Shown here: positions 1 to 9,271 of the stretch, in pieces | Position numbering within the stretch: the first letter of the stretch is position 1 | Layout: each line of letters begins with the position of its first letter | Assembly: GCF_014236655.1 (NCBI RefSeq) | Contig: NZ_JACMYG010000008.1 | Span: 1-64,000, forward strand | DNA from: Pseudomonas kielensis | GTDB taxonomy: Bacteria; Pseudomonadota; Gammaproteobacteria; Pseudomonadales; Pseudomonadaceae | Reading direction: 5' to 3' | DNA length: 64,000 nucleotides | Made by a program: the position numbers and the translations under genes | The notes under the pieces: generated by a model | What the model saw: only the letters and a program-made list of their open reading frames with translations | Databases searched by the model: none | What the model was told of the DNA's origin: nothing

Positions 1-17
1 TTGTCCCCCAAAAGAAC

Positions 18-371
18 TCAGCGCCTGGCCAGGCGCAGGTAGATCAGCCCATTGATCAGCACCACCAAGCCACCGAGGCCCAGCTGGATGGTCGGAGTCA
101 GCCCGCTGGGGTAGATCAGGGGCCACAGGTAATGTTCGATGAAGCTCTCCTCATACCCGGCCTGGCCCGCACTGCGGCGCATGAGGTTCTCCCAGCGGGT
201 CAGGGGACAGTTCCAGTGGCAGACTTCAACCAGCGTCCCCCACAGTACCGCTGGCAGGTGCCACCAGATCACCGGACGCCATTTGAACGCGGGCAGGGCG
301 CCGAACAGCACGAATAGAATGAACAGCAAATGCACGAGCAACAGCCCGTCAGCCGTCAGTCGATAGAGCAT
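18..371 (-). CDS. DUF2784 family small inner-membrane protein
   Basis: About 117 residues with three to four hydrophobic segments, beginning MLYRLTADGLLLVHLLFILF and ending in a short basic tail (LRLARR). Length, the early LLVHLLFILFV helix and the conserved EVCHWNCPLTRWEN stretch fit the DUF2784 family, whose function is not known. A longer in-frame start exists at 434, but the ATG at 371 follows a strong GGAGG seven bases upstream and removes a non-hydrophobic extension. It is transcribed divergently from the lipoprotein gene that follows. Confidence 0.75.
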   Translation of the reverse strand: MLYRLTADGLLLVHLLFILFVLFGALPAFKWRPVIWWHLPAVLWGTLVEVCHWNCPLTRWENLMRRSAGQAGYEESFIEHYLWPLIYPSGLTPTIQLGLGGLVVLINGLIYLRLARR

Positions 372-504
372 GGTGCCTCCTGTCGTTGATTGAGCAGGTC
401 CTTCACCACCTATACTCACCGTACCGTGACCCAAAATGCCAGGCGTTCGATTCGCATTGATGCGTGGCTACGGCTGTCGTGTCATCTGCGGGGGGACTGC
501 GATC

Positions 505-1554
505 TTGAGTCGACGTGTCCTGTTTCTTGCCCTACTGGTCATATTGCTGGCTGGATGCTCGACTGCGGGTCGCGTCGGGCCGACGGTGCAGGTAGTAATC
601 ACGGACGCGACCTGGCAGCAGATCGATAAAGACATCGAAACCGCCTCATTGTCCTCCAGAGAAACGGTCCGCCAGTACACGCGCAAAGCTATGGAACGGT
701 GGCGTGAGCAGGTGTTCCGGCGCACCGAGAGCGACTTCATTCCCTGGTTTACCGGCTACTGGACCCAGCAATGGCTGGGCATGAAGGTGGGCTGGTACAA
801 GCTCAGCGCCAAGAATGAGAAGGATTCGGTGGTCAACCGCTTGGCCCTCTACCTGCAGGAGCAGTACCACGAACGCGTGCTCGATCCGGTGGCCAAGGTC
901 ACTGACCCTAACGTGATCATGGGCGACGCCGTCACCCTGTACCTGCAGATGCTCAGTGCCCATCTTGGGGAGATCCAGGAGCATTACGCCGTGCCCCAGG
1001 ATCAATTCGACAAGCGCCTCAACCGGATTCCCGCCATCACCCTGGCACCGCCACCGGCGCGCAATGCTTCGTTGTATCAGATCGTCCACGCCGAGCCGGT
1101 CAACCACCTGCCGGCTTATTTGGCCCTGATCGAGCAGGTGCGCGGTTCCAACAGTGGGGCAGGGGCCGGGTTGTCGGACGCCGGGATCTCGTCAGTGGCC
1201 AAGCGCGCCAGTGAGCGGCTCGAGGCGCAGATTGCCTCGCGCAGCGTCGCCAGTGCGGTAGCGGCAGCCGTCGGCCGGGTCGCTGGTGCGGTGATATCGG
1301 TGGTTTCGCTGGGCATCGGTGCCATGTCCAATGAAAGCGACCGGCCCGAGGCGCAAGCGCAAATGCGCAGAAGCCTGAATGCCGCTTTTGACAAGGCATG
1401 GCTGGGCCTGATGGAAAACGAGACCAACGGGGTGATGGCCGGGGTCAACTACATCTCCCGGCAAATCGAAGGTGGCCTGAGAGCAGGCCCGTTGGTATCG
1501 CCCAAACAGGGTGAAGTGTTCAGCCCTGACACCCCCGGTAGCGCAGTCCCATGA
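505..1554 (+). CDS. predicted lipoprotein of unknown function
   Basis: About 349 residues. A TTG at 505 gives a textbook lipoprotein signal (SRRVLFLALLVILLAGCS, lipobox LAGC) behind a GGGGGA ribosome-binding site; ATG codons at 436 or 460 would add an unlikely 15-23 residue extension. The mature part is largely helical, rich in Gln/Glu, with an Ala/Val/Ser-rich segment near residues 245-285 (ASRSVASAVAAAVGRVAGAVISVVSLGIGAM) that could be a membrane-associated hairpin. I recognise no catalytic motif. It converges on pqiC with a 9 bp gap. Function unknown; the outer-membrane or periplasmic location is inferred from the lipobox only, and the start codon is less certain than the gene. Confidence 0.65.
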   Translation: MSRRVLFLALLVILLAGCSTAGRVGPTVQVVITDATWQQIDKDIETASLSSRETVRQYTRKAMERWREQVFRRTESDFIPWFTGYWTQQWLGMKVGWYKLSAKNEKDSVVNRLALYLQEQYHERVLDPVAKVTDPNVIMGDAVTLYLQMLSAHLGEIQEHYAVPQDQFDKRLNRIPAITLAPPPARNASLYQIVHAEPVNHLPAYLALIEQVRGSNSGAGAGLSDAGISSVAKRASERLEAQIASRSVASAVAAAVGRVAGAVISVVSLGIGAMSNESDRPEAQAQMRRSLNAAFDKAWLGLMENETNGVMAGVNYISRQIEGGLRAGPLVSPKQGEVFSPDTPGSAVP

Positions 1555-1563
1555 GCCGGCTGC

Positions 1564-2118
1564 TCATGGGGAGGTGGGGCAGCGAGTCGTAGTGGCCGCC
1601 TGGCTGATGGCTGCGGCCAGGCGTTTCACATTGTTCTGATGGGCGACCACCAGATCGTCGATACTCGCGCCCGAAGGTGTCTGCACGGTGGTACGGCAAC
1701 TCAGGAAGGCCTTGCTGTTTTCCTCCTCGGTGATGCGCAGGCGCCATTGCGCATCGATCAGCGCGTACTGCCCGGGGACTGAATCGAAGCGCTGCACGTC
1801 CAGGCGCAAGGACAGCCTGCGCTCAGCAACGGGGCCGGAAAGCTGGTCGACCAGGGCATTGCGCAACTCATCCACCAGGGTCGCCCCCCACCACTCAGTC
1901 TCCAGGATCGCCAGGCCGCTGCCGCCCTGGCGAATCACCATTTGCGGGCGGTCGACCTGGGGCGGCACGCTGATCTGCTCGAATTGGATGCTCGCTGCCC
2001 CATGGGCACCCGGAGCTGGTTGTGCCGGGAGCAGCGTGTGGTAATGAATCGGGTCACTGCGGCACGCCGCCAGCAGCAACAGCGCACTGAGCAACGACAC
2101 TCTCAACGACAAAGACAT
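1564..2118 (-). CDS. pqiC: PqiC-type ABC transport auxiliary lipoprotein
   Basis: About 184 residues with a lipoprotein signal (MSLSLRVSLLSALLLLAACRS, lipobox LAAC) and the conserved YHTLLPA start of the mature region typical of the ABC-type transport auxiliary lipoprotein (PqiC/YmbA) family. Start at 2118 is chosen for the AGGAG upstream and the signal peptide; the upstream extension to 2190 lies inside pqiB. It is the last gene of the pqiA-pqiA-pqiB-pqiC operon, 16 bp after pqiB. In E. coli PqiC is an outer-membrane lipoprotein that docks the PqiB needle; the same role is inferred here from family and order. Confidence 0.85.
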   Translation of the reverse strand: MSLSLRVSLLSALLLLAACRSDPIHYHTLLPAQPAPGAHGAASIQFEQISVPPQVDRPQMVIRQGGSGLAILETEWWGATLVDELRNALVDQLSGPVAERRLSLRLDVQRFDSVPGQYALIDAQWRLRITEEENSKAFLSCRTTVQTPSGASIDDLVVAHQNNVKRLAAAISQAATTTRCPTSP

Positions 2119-2134
2119 GGACCTGCTCCTGTGG

Positions 2135-3790
2135 TCAGCGGCTCGAAGACGGTTGCAGATTTTGCGCCGGGGCGTCTTTTGGACGGCCACGTAGCAAGGA
2201 TTCCGGATTTCTGCTCAAGTAGTCGGACAATTCACGCAGCGAGCGTGACATACGTCCCAATTCATCCAGGGTCTGGGTCAGTTGCTCACGTTGCGGCGAG
2301 TCTTCGGCAAGGGTCGAGTTGGCCGACTGCAGGGTTTTGCTCACCTCTTGCAAGGTGTCCTGCACCCCTGGCAGGGTCCGGCCGTTGAACTGCTTGATGC
2401 CTTTGCGCACCTCCGTCAGGTTGGCGTCCAGGTTATTGGCAATACGCTCGATCGGCAGTCTGTTGATCTTCTCCATCATGGACTGCAATTGTTCCTGTAA
2501 CTGTTCAAGACTGGCGGGCACGGTCGGGATCATGACTGGACGTGCATTGTCATCGAAGGTGACTTTTGGCGCTTTCGGGAAGAACTCCAGGGCGATGTAC
2601 AGCTGTCCGGTCAGCAGGTTGCCGCTACGGGCCTGGGCGCGCAGGCCGTTCTCGACGAAGGTGCCCATGAGCCGGATCCCGGCCTGTTCGTCATTGGGAT
2701 CATGCTTGAGTGCCGCGAGCATTTTCAGGTGCGCACGGCCCAGGCGTTGCGGATAGATGACGATGCCGACATTGATCGGGAAGCTGCGGGTCTTCTCATC
2801 GAAATCCAGGTTGACGGCCACCACCTTGCCAATTTCCAGACCCTGGAACTCAACGGGCGCGTCGACCTTCAGCCCCCGCAAGGCCTGATCGAAGCGCAGG
2901 GCGAGGAATTGCGGCTTGCCGTTGGGCGGAGCGAGTGCGGTTTTCTGGTCTTCGAACAGCTCGTAGCGGGTGTCTTCGGCGGCCGGCTTGTCGTCGGGGC
3001 TGTAGTCGGGCGCGCGGAAGGTAATACCCCCCAACAACAGCGCGGACAGCGACTCAGTCTTGACCGCGAAACCATTGGCGCCCACTTCGACATCGATGCC
3101 ACTGGCGTTCCAGAAGCGGGTGTTATTGGTGACATAGACATCGTTCGGCGAGGTGACGAACACCTCGATGTTCACCCCTTTGCCATCGGCGTCCAGGGCA
3201 TAGGACACCACCTGGCCCACGGGAATCTTGCGGTAGTAGACCGGCGAGCCAATATCCAGCGAGCCAAGGTCCTGGGTGCGCAGCATGAAGCGCTTGCCAG
3301 GCTCGCCATAGGTGATGGGGGGCGGTGCTTCGAGGCCGATAAAGGTCTTGGCGCGATCATTCGACTGGCCGGCGTCGGCACCGATAAAGTCGCCGGACAG
3401 CAGGGTGTCGATACCCGATACCCCGCCGGCGCCAATGCGCGGGCGCACCACCCAGAACTTCGAGTCCTTGCGGGTGAAGGACTCGGCCTGCTTGGCCAGT
3501 TTCACCGTGGCATTGACGCTCTTCTGGTCGGCACTGAGCTCGACCTCAGAGACATGGCCAATCACCACATTGCGGTATTTGACCTCGGTCTTGTTGGCGG
3601 TCAGTCCTTGTCCGGTCTTGAAGTTGAGAACGATCACCGGCCCTTGTTGCATCACGTTGTGGATCACCAGGGAAATCCCCACCAGCACGGCCACGATCGG
3701 CACGATCCACACCAGCGAAACGCTCCAACGTCGGGTCTTGATGTTGGCTGTGCCGGGCGTTTGTTGCCCCTCAGTGGCTCGCGATTGCAT
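2135..3790 (-). CDS. pqiB: PqiB, MCE-domain intermembrane transport protein
   Basis: 551 residues, close to E. coli PqiB (546). One N-terminal membrane anchor (residues about 22-48, VSLVWIVPIVAVLVGISLVI) is followed by three MCE/MlaD repeats recognisable at GPVIVLNFKTGQGLTANKTEVKYRNV, then FMLRTQDLGSLDIGSPVYYRKI and FLALRFDQALRGLKVDAPVEFQG, and a long C-terminal helical region (QLQEQLQSMMEKINRLPIERIANNL). This is the periplasm-spanning tunnel of the Pqi lipid transport system. Its start lies inside the end of the upstream pqiA gene (20 bp overlap), indicating translational coupling. Confidence 0.93.
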   Translation of the reverse strand: MQSRATEGQQTPGTANIKTRRWSVSLVWIVPIVAVLVGISLVIHNVMQQGPVIVLNFKTGQGLTANKTEVKYRNVVIGHVSEVELSADQKSVNATVKLAKQAESFTRKDSKFWVVRPRIGAGGVSGIDTLLSGDFIGADAGQSNDRAKTFIGLEAPPPITYGEPGKRFMLRTQDLGSLDIGSPVYYRKIPVGQVVSYALDADGKGVNIEVFVTSPNDVYVTNNTRFWNASGIDVEVGANGFAVKTESLSALLLGGITFRAPDYSPDDKPAAEDTRYELFEDQKTALAPPNGKPQFLALRFDQALRGLKVDAPVEFQGLEIGKVVAVNLDFDEKTRSFPINVGIVIYPQRLGRAHLKMLAALKHDPNDEQAGIRLMGTFVENGLRAQARSGNLLTGQLYIALEFFPKAPKVTFDDNARPVMIPTVPASLEQLQEQLQSMMEKINRLPIERIANNLDANLTEVRKGIKQFNGRTLPGVQDTLQEVSKTLQSANSTLAEDSPQREQLTQTLDELGRMSRSLRELSDYLSRNPESLLRGRPKDAPAQNLQPSSSR

Positions 3791-4415
3791 CCATGACCTC
3801 CTCGGTTTGTCGGTTGTCCCAGATCAGGCGCGGGTCGAAGCTCATGGCTGACAGCATGGTGAGCACCACCACCATGCCAAAGAACAGAATGCCCGCCCGT
3901 GGCTCGATATCCCCCAGCGCCTGGAATTTCACCAGTGCGGCCACCAGTGCCACGACGATCACGTCGAGCATGGACCAGTAACCGATCAGCTCGACGAAGC
4001 GGTACAGCTGCGAGCGTTCTTTGCGCGCCCAGAGGCTGCCACGCTGTGCCGTCACCAGGAGCAGGCTGAGGGCAACAAACTTGACCCCCGGGACGGCGAT
4101 ACTGGCGATGAAAATAATCAATGCGATGTCCCAGGCCCCGTGTTCCCAGAACTCCAGCACCCCGCCGATGATGGTGCTGTCGGCACCGCTGCCGAACATG
4201 CTGGTGTTCATCACTGGCAGCAGGTTGGCCGGGATGTAGAACACCAGGGCTGCCAGCAGATAGGCCCACGTGCGGGTCAGGGAGTTGGTTTTGCGTCGGT
4301 GCAGCGGTGCGTCACAGCGCTCACACGTATGGGGTTCGTTGCTCATGTCGCAAGCCAGGCCACAGCTGTGGCACAGGCACAGATTGAGGTCGCGTGCCTC
4401 GGGCAGAGTGTTCAT
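3771..4415 (-). CDS. pqiA: PqiA-family inner-membrane protein (second copy in operon)
   Basis: 214 residues. N-terminal cytoplasmic zinc-ribbon-like Cys pairs (CLCHSCGLACD ... CERCDAPL, residues about 14-37) are followed by four hydrophobic helices starting LTRTWAYLLAALVFYIPANLLPVM. This is one half of the PqiA fold. Start ATG at 4415 overlaps the TGA of the preceding gene (ATGA), so the two pqiA-like genes are coupled; the longer start at 4427 would sit within the upstream gene. Likely partner of PqiB at the inner membrane. Confidence 0.9.
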   Translation of the reverse strand: MNTLPEARDLNLCLCHSCGLACDMSNEPHTCERCDAPLHRRKTNSLTRTWAYLLAALVFYIPANLLPVMNTSMFGSGADSTIIGGVLEFWEHGAWDIALIIFIASIAVPGVKFVALSLLLVTAQRGSLWARKERSQLYRFVELIGYWSMLDVIVVALVAALVKFQALGDIEPRAGILFFGMVVVLTMLSAMSFDPRLIWDNRQTEEVMDAIASH

Positions 4416-5008
4416 AGGATGTCCCACAGCTCACGCACATCGCGCCCGGCGATGCGGATCAACAGCAGGCTCAGCAGGGCCAGGGCAAACAGGCCCAGGC
4501 CTGGCACCACATCCAGCAGGCCGGCGAGTTTGAACACGGCCACCATGGCTCCCAGCAGGCAGACCTCGAGCATGCTCCAGGGGCGCAGGGTTTCCAGCCA
4601 GCGCATGCACAGCTTGAAGGCCGGCGAGCGCCGGGACGCCAGGGCAAAACTCAAGACCCAAATCAACAGCAACAGCTGGAACACCGGAGCAATGATGATG
4701 GAGATGGCGGCCACCAGGGCGACGAACGTAATCGGGCCATCACTCAGGGCCACCACCGAGTCCCAGAGCGTGGCGCTGTTCTTCAGGCCCTGCAGGCTGA
4801 TGCTCATCACCGGATAGAAATTGGCGAACACCCACAGCACCGCGGCTGTCAGGGTCAGCGCCAGGCGCTGTTGCACCGACAGGCCGTTGTAGCGCTGCAG
4901 CACACCGCCACAGCGCTGGCACAGGGCGGTCTGGTGTTTGGCGAGCGTGACTTTTTCATACACGCCATCGCAGTGCTCACAGATGATCAGTGTGTCAGTC
5001 CTGGCCAT
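4412..5008 (-). CDS. pqiA: PqiA-family inner-membrane protein (first copy in operon)
   Basis: About 198 residues. It begins MARTDTLIICEHCDGVYEK and carries paired CxxC motifs (CEHC and CQRC, residues about 10-35), then about four membrane helices (ALTLTAAVLWVFANFYPVMSI and following). E. coli PqiA is one ~417-residue chain with two such halves; here each half is a separate gene of about 200 residues. A GTG start at 5017 (three residues longer) is possible, but the ATG at 5008 has a better-spaced GAG. First gene of the pqi operon. Confidence 0.87.
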   Translation of the reverse strand: MARTDTLIICEHCDGVYEKVTLAKHQTALCQRCGGVLQRYNGLSVQQRLALTLTAAVLWVFANFYPVMSISLQGLKNSATLWDSVVALSDGPITFVALVAAISIIIAPVFQLLLLIWVLSFALASRRSPAFKLCMRWLETLRPWSMLEVCLLGAMVAVFKLAGLLDVVPGLGLFALALLSLLLIRIAGRDVRELWDIL

Positions 5009-5112
5009 GGTTAGCACTCAAGGGGAGGCAGAAGCTTCAGGGGCGTTAAATGAATATAGAAGTGCCTCGCCATAGAGCAAATATAAAGTTTGCTGAGGCT
5101 GGTACCTGGCCG

Positions 5113-5152
5113 AAACGAAAAACTGCGCGCCCTCGCCAGGAGGGCGTGCAGT
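5113..5152 (-). terminator. rho-independent terminator of the CBS-domain gene
   Basis: Reading the minus strand, arms around CGCCCTC and GAGGGCG, extended by ACTGC/GCAGT, form a GC-rich hairpin followed by a TTTTTCGTTT tract. It lies 19 bp past the stop of the CBS protein and before the pqi promoter region, so it should insulate the two units. Confidence 0.8.
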
Positions 5153-5170
5153 CAATAGAGAAGGGGGGAG

Positions 5171-5611
5171 TTATTCGCCGCGAATGTACTGTTCCAACTG
5201 CTGGATCAGCTCGGCCTGCTCGGCAATGGCTTCCTTGACCAGGTCGCCGATGGACAGCAACCCCAGCAACTGGCCACCTTCGACCACCGGCAAGTGGCGC
5301 AGGTGCTTGTCGGTCATGATGTTCATGCAGGTCTGCACGCTTTGGTGGGAGTCCACGGTGATCACCGGCGAGTTCATGATCTCACTGACCGGAGTGCCGA
5401 CCGAGGATCGTCCCTTGAGCACCAACTTGCGCGCATAGTCCCGCTCACTGATTACCCCGACAATATTGCCGTCCTGGAGCACGGGTAGGGCGCCGACGTT
5501 TTTCGCCGCCATCACCATCAGCGCTTCCAGCACCATCTGATGGGAATTGATGGTATGGACCTGCTGGTTCTGCTGGGCCTTGAGCTTGAGCAGTTGCGCG
5601 ACTGTCTTCAT
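5171..5611 (-). CDS. CBS-domain protein
   Basis: 146 residues made of two CBS motifs: residues about 17-70 (HTINSHQMVLEALMVMAAKNVGALPVLQDGNIVGVISERDYARK) and 80-135 (MNSPVITVDSHQSVQTCMNIMTDKHLRHLPVVEGGQLLGLLSIGDLV). A Bateman pair normally binds adenosine nucleotides and can signal energy state. There is no attached catalytic or transporter domain, so the partner is unknown. An AGAGG precedes the ATG by eight bases. Single-gene unit with its own terminator. Confidence 0.88.
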   Translation of the reverse strand: MKTVAQLLKLKAQQNQQVHTINSHQMVLEALMVMAAKNVGALPVLQDGNIVGVISERDYARKLVLKGRSSVGTPVSEIMNSPVITVDSHQSVQTCMNIMTDKHLRHLPVVEGGQLLGLLSIGDLVKEAIAEQAELIQQLEQYIRGE

Positions 5612-5775
5612 GGGGGAGCCTCTGCGAGGTGGAAATGGTTGGCAGGCGCTTTGCGCCCGAACACCCTTACAGAATCATAGACGCCAGCCTCTGGAGCAAG
5701 TAGGCAAAGCGGCATTTACCTGCTCTGTCTGCGTCATCGAGGCGCGGCATCAGGCCTGGCTGGTGAAAAGCAGCG

Positions 5776-5816
5776 ACAAAAAAGCCGCTGACAACGTGTC
5801 AACGTCATCAGCGGCT
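5776..5816 (-). terminator. rho-independent terminator
   Basis: On the minus strand the perfect 9-bp arms AGCCGCTGA / TCAGCGGCT are followed directly by TTTTTT. It sits 13 bp beyond the stop codon of the small conserved gene ending at 5829. Confidence 0.88.
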
Positions 5817-5828
5817 GTGCAGAACAAC

Positions 5829-6158
5829 TCAGCAGTAGCGGTCGATGACACACACTTCAGGTTCGGCCTGCAGCTGCTGCCACTCCTGGGTCAGTGTGGC
5901 CAGAACGCGACCGACAAAGTCTTTGTCGGCCGCGGCTTTCTTGCCGACATAACCCTGGCCGCGACGGTACATCTTCAGTCGGGCACGCAAGTCATGGTTG
6001 TTCTTCTCGAACTCGTCTTCATGGGCGTGGGGCGACAGGCAATCAATATGCACCTGGCCAGATTTGGCAATCCACAGGATATGGCTGTCGTGGCTGTCTT
6101 TATGCGCTGCGAACATACGAGCCAGTTCATCAATAGTCGGTTGATTGTTCAGATTCAT
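5829..6158 (-). CDS. small conserved hypothetical protein
   Basis: 109 residues beginning MNLNNQPTIDELARMFAAHKDSHDSHILWIAKSGQVHIDCLSPHAHEDEF. No signal peptide or membrane segment; mixed alpha/beta composition with clustered His/Asp and a basic centre (RARLKMYRRGQGYVGKKAAADK). I do not recognise a named family. The start at 6158 has AGGGG upstream; the much longer in-frame extension to 6338 has poor coding character. It has its own terminator, so it is likely a one-gene transcript. Confidence 0.7.
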   Translation of the reverse strand: MNLNNQPTIDELARMFAAHKDSHDSHILWIAKSGQVHIDCLSPHAHEDEFEKNNHDLRARLKMYRRGQGYVGKKAAADKDFVGRVLATLTQEWQQLQAEPEVCVIDRYC

Positions 6159-6758
6159 GTTAAAGCCCCTTGACCAATGTTTGATCTGTCTAGTTGATTC
6201 GCTAATGCACTTCTCTACTTCGGTAAGTGGATATCTGGTACCGAAACCAGGGCGACAGTGGTTGTCTGCCGAATATCGGCAGGGCCTTGAGCAGGATGCA
6301 TGTAGTCTTGCCGAGAAACTGCTACGCACTTGCGGCACAGCGGGGGAGAAACGACGATTGCCTGGAAGTTGCTACCGATACCACTCACTCGGCCACAAGC
6401 ATCTTGAGGATTGATCGCCGGCGTTTCTCGTCCGTGTAGTGGACGCACATGCCAGGTCAGCTTCATCAATCTGCCTTGTGGGCAGTACACATCCGGGAAC
6501 AGCTCGGCGGTCAGTCGAGCCTTTTCACAACACTTTTGCCTGTACTCCCGATCGGGGAGGTGTCTGCATCATGCAAGGGGAAAAACGCCTCGTCAACGGT
6601 TTTGTAGTGAAATATTTCATTCACTACAAAAATAATTTCGAGGCCTGCGAGGAGGGATTTAACCTTGTCCTACAATCCCTTGCGTCACTCATGCAAAGAT
6701 CACGTGAAGCCGCAATGACGCGTAGAATCGAGGACCAATCATCTTCGAGGTTGTTGCG
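6159..6758. other. 600 bp intergenic region with a large palindrome
   Basis: No convincing gene is seen here. The right part is unusually AT-rich for this genome and contains a 12-bp-arm inverted repeat (6600-6631) and a TACAAT hexamer (6671-6676) that could serve polB. A short open frame on the minus strand (about 6215-6466) has a possible AAGG site but no recognisable motif, so I do not call it. Confidence 0.5.
6600..6631. promoter_or_regulatory. perfect 12-bp inverted repeat, possible operator/symmetric promoter
   Basis: Arms TTTTGTAGTGAA and TTCACTACAAAA are exact inverse complements separated by 8 bases. Within it, TTGTAG and TACAAA lie 17 bases apart, which resembles -35/-10 hexamers, and because the element is a palindrome the same arrangement reads on the other strand. 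It lies 128 bp before the polB start. Regulator unknown. Confidence 0.5.
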
Positions 6759-9122
6759 GTGGATTTACAGCAGGGCTTTGTCCTGACCCGGCATTGGCGC
6801 GACACCCCGACCGGCACCCACGTGGAGTTCTGGCTGGCGACCGATGCCGGGCCGCGCCAGGTGCGCCTGCCCGTGCAGACCTCAGTGGCGTTTATCCCCG
6901 AGCTGTACCGTGAACGCACCCAGCAACTGGTGCGCGGCGAACCGGGTGTGGAACTGCGGCCTCTGGGGTTGCAGGACTTCCAGCACCGCCCGGTGTTCGG
7001 CCTGTACTGCCCGCAACATCGCCAGTTGATGCACCTGGAGTCGGTGCTGCGCCGGGCCGGGGTCGAAGTCTTCGAAGCGGATATCCGGCCGCCGGAGCGT
7101 TACCTGATGGAGCGTTTCATCACCGCCCCCGTGTCGTTCAGCGGCGCGGCCGGCGAGGGCGACCTGTTGCTCGAAACCCACCTCAAACCGGCGCCGGATT
7201 ACCGTCCGCGACTGAAGTTGGTGTCACTGGACATCGAGACCACCGAGCAAGCCGAGTTGTACTCGATTGCCCTTGAAGGTTGCGGGCAGCGCCAGGTCTA
7301 CATGCTCGGCGCCCCCAACGGCGATCCTGGCACCCTCGACTTCGACCTGGAGTACTGCGACTCGCGGGCCACGCTGTTGAAGAAACTCAACCAGTGGTTC
7401 GCCCAGCACGACCCTGACGCGATCATCGGCTGGAACCTGGTGCAGTTCGACCTGCGGGTGCTGCACGAGCATGCCCGGCGCCTGGCGGTGCCCTTGCGCC
7501 TGGGGCGTGGCGGCGAGGAGATGCAGTGGCGTGAACACGGCTCGGGCAACAATCACTATTTTGCCGCGGCGGCGGGTCGGTTGATCATCGACGGCATCGA
7601 GTCGCTGCGTTCGGCGACCTGGAGTTTCCCCTCGTTCAGCCTGGAGAACGTCGCGCAGACCCTGCTCGGTGAAGGCAAGTCCATCGACAACCCCTACCAG
7701 CGCATGGACGAAATCAACCGCATGTTCGCCGAGGACAAGCCGGCCTTGGCACGCTACAACCTCAAGGACTGCGAGCTGGTGACGCGCATCTTCGACAAGA
7801 CCGAACTGCTGACCTTCCTGCTGGAGCGCGCCAGTGTCACCGGGCTCCCCGCCGACCGCAGTGGCGGCTCGGTGGCGGCCTTCACCCACCTGTACATGCC
7901 ACTGATGCATCGCCAGGGCTTTGTGGCGCCGAACCAGGGCGAGCGCCCACCCCAGGCCAGCCCCGGCGGATTTGTCATGGATTCGCAGCCGGGCCTGTAC
8001 GAGTCGGTGCTGGTGCTTGACTACAAGAGCCTGTACCCCTCGATCATCCGCACCTTCCTGATCGACCCCGTGGGCCTGATCGAGGGCCTGCGCCATCCCG
8101 ACGACAGTGAGTCGGTGCCGGGCTTTCGGGGGACGCGTTTCTCGCGGACCCGGCATTGCCTGCCGGCCATCGTCGCTCGCGTTTCCGAAGGCCGGGAAGT
8201 GGCCAAGCGCGAACACAACGCGCCGCTGTCCCAGGCGCTGAAGATCATCATGAACGCCTTCTACGGCGTGCTGGGCTCCAGCGGCTGCCGTTTCTTCGAC
8301 ACCCGCCTGGCCTCCTCGATCACCCTGCGTGGGCACGAGATCATGCAGCGCACCCGGCAACTGATCGAAGCCCAGGGCCATACGGTGATCTATGGCGACA
8401 CCGACTCCACATTCGTCTGGTTGCGCCGGGCCCACGGCCAGGAAGAAGCGGCGCAGATCGGTCATGCCCTGGTGGCCCACGTCAACCAGTGGTGGCGCGA
8501 ACACCTGCTGACTGAGTTCGGCTTGCACAGTGTGCTGGAGTTGCAATACGAAACCCATTTCCGACGCTTCCTGATGCCGACCATCCGAGGGGCCGAGGAG
8601 GGCAGCAAGAAGCGCTACGCCGGGTTGGTGATGCATGCCGACGGCAGCGAGCAAATGGTCTACAAAGGCCTGGAGACGGTGCGCACCGACTGGTCGCCGC
8701 TGGCCCGACAGTTCCAGCAGGAACTCTACTCACGCATTTTCCACCGCCGGCCCTATCAGGACTACGTGCGCGAGTTCGTCCGCGCCACCGTCGCTGGCGA
8801 GCAGGATCAATTGCTGATCTACCGCAAGCGCCTGCGTCGGCCCCTGGACGACTACGAGCGCAACGTGCCGCCCCATGTGCGGGCGGCGCGCATCGCCGAC
8901 GAGTACAACGCTCAGCAAGGTCGACCACGCCAGTACCAGCGCGGTGGCTGGATCAGCTACCTGATCACCGTCGCCGGTCCCGAACCCCTGGAAACCCGCA
9001 GCGCGCCGATCGACTACGAGCATTACGTCAGCCGCCAACTGCAGCCGGTGGCGGATGCGATCCTGCCGTTTGTCGATGACGACTTCAGCACCCTGATTGG
9101 CGGACAGTTGGGCTTGTTCTAG
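6759..9122 (+). CDS. polB: DNA polymerase II (family B)
   Basis: 787 residues, the usual length for PolB. The 3'-5' exonuclease motifs are intact: LDIETT (residues about 156-161), [12 protein letters not shown], and YNLKDCELV. Polymerase motifs follow: [10 protein letters not shown] (about 420), [19 protein letters not shown], and the catalytic YGDTDS (about 545-550). Start is a GTG at 6759 with AGG about ten bases upstream. In E. coli PolB acts in translesion and restart synthesis under LexA control; I could not find a good LexA box in the upstream 600 bp, so SOS control is not shown here. No operon partner. Confidence 0.95.
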   Translation: MDLQQGFVLTRHWRDTPTGTHVEFWLATDAGPRQVRLPVQTSVAFIPELYRERTQQLVRGEPGVELRPLGLQDFQHRPVFGLYCPQHRQLMHLESVLRRAGVEVFEADIRPPERYLMERFITAPVSFSGAAGEGDLLLETHLKPAPDYRPRLKLVSLDIETTEQAELYSIALEGCGQRQVYMLGAPNGDPGTLDFDLEYCDSRATLLKKLNQWFAQHDPDAIIGWNLVQFDLRVLHEHARRLAVPLRLGRGGEEMQWREHGSGNNHYFAAAAGRLIIDGIESLRSATWSFPSFSLENVAQTLLGEGKSIDNPYQRMDEINRMFAEDKPALARYNLKDCELVTRIFDKTELLTFLLERASVTGLPADRSGGSVAAFTHLYMPLMHRQGFVAPNQGERPPQASPGGFVMDSQPGLYESVLVLDYKSLYPSIIRTFLIDPVGLIEGLRHPDDSESVPGFRGTRFSRTRHCLPAIVARVSEGREVAKREHNAPLSQALKIIMNAFYGVLGSSGCRFFDTRLASSITLRGHEIMQRTRQLIEAQGHTVIYGDTDSTFVWLRRAHGQEEAAQIGHALVAHVNQWWREHLLTEFGLHSVLELQYETHFRRFLMPTIRGAEEGSKKRYAGLVMHADGSEQMVYKGLETVRTDWSPLARQFQQELYSRIFHRRPYQDYVREFVRATVAGEQDQLLIYRKRLRRPLDDYERNVPPHVRAARIADEYNAQQGRPRQYQRGGWISYLITVAGPEPLETRSAPIDYEHYVSRQLQPVADAILPFVDDDFSTLIGGQLGLF

Positions 9123-9138
9123 GCAAATCTGCGGGCGT

Positions 9139-9160
9139 AAAAAAGCGCCCCTAGGGGCGC
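9139..9160 (-). terminator. rho-independent terminator of the pot operon
   Basis: The perfect palindrome GCGCCCCTAGGGGCGC is followed on the minus strand by TTTTTTAC. It lies 112 bp beyond the potF stop; a second very stable hairpin without a T-tract (arms GCCGCGCCC / GGGCGCGGC, about 9247-9269) lies immediately after that stop. Confidence 0.8.
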
Positions 9161-9271
9161 CTGAATCACCGTGACCGAGGGAGCCCGGTGAGTCCGTTCA
9201 TGTGGCAACAGCGCTGGTACGCCGCTCCCTGAACGGTGTTGCACGCCGCGCCCCCGACGGGCGCGGCAAAC

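Noticed and set aside
6215..6466. Short minus-strand frame (about 83 residues) in the polB upstream gap
   Set aside because: It has an AAGG before one ATG but no motif, signal or known relative I can recall; not enough to call a gene.
6632..6758. LexA box for polB
   Set aside because: No CTGT-N8-ACAG or close Pseudomonas variant with correct spacing was found near the start; only a TACAAT hexamer is visible.
7224..8654. A 476-residue minus-strand frame
   Set aside because: Antisense shadow of polB, whose motifs are complete on the plus strand.
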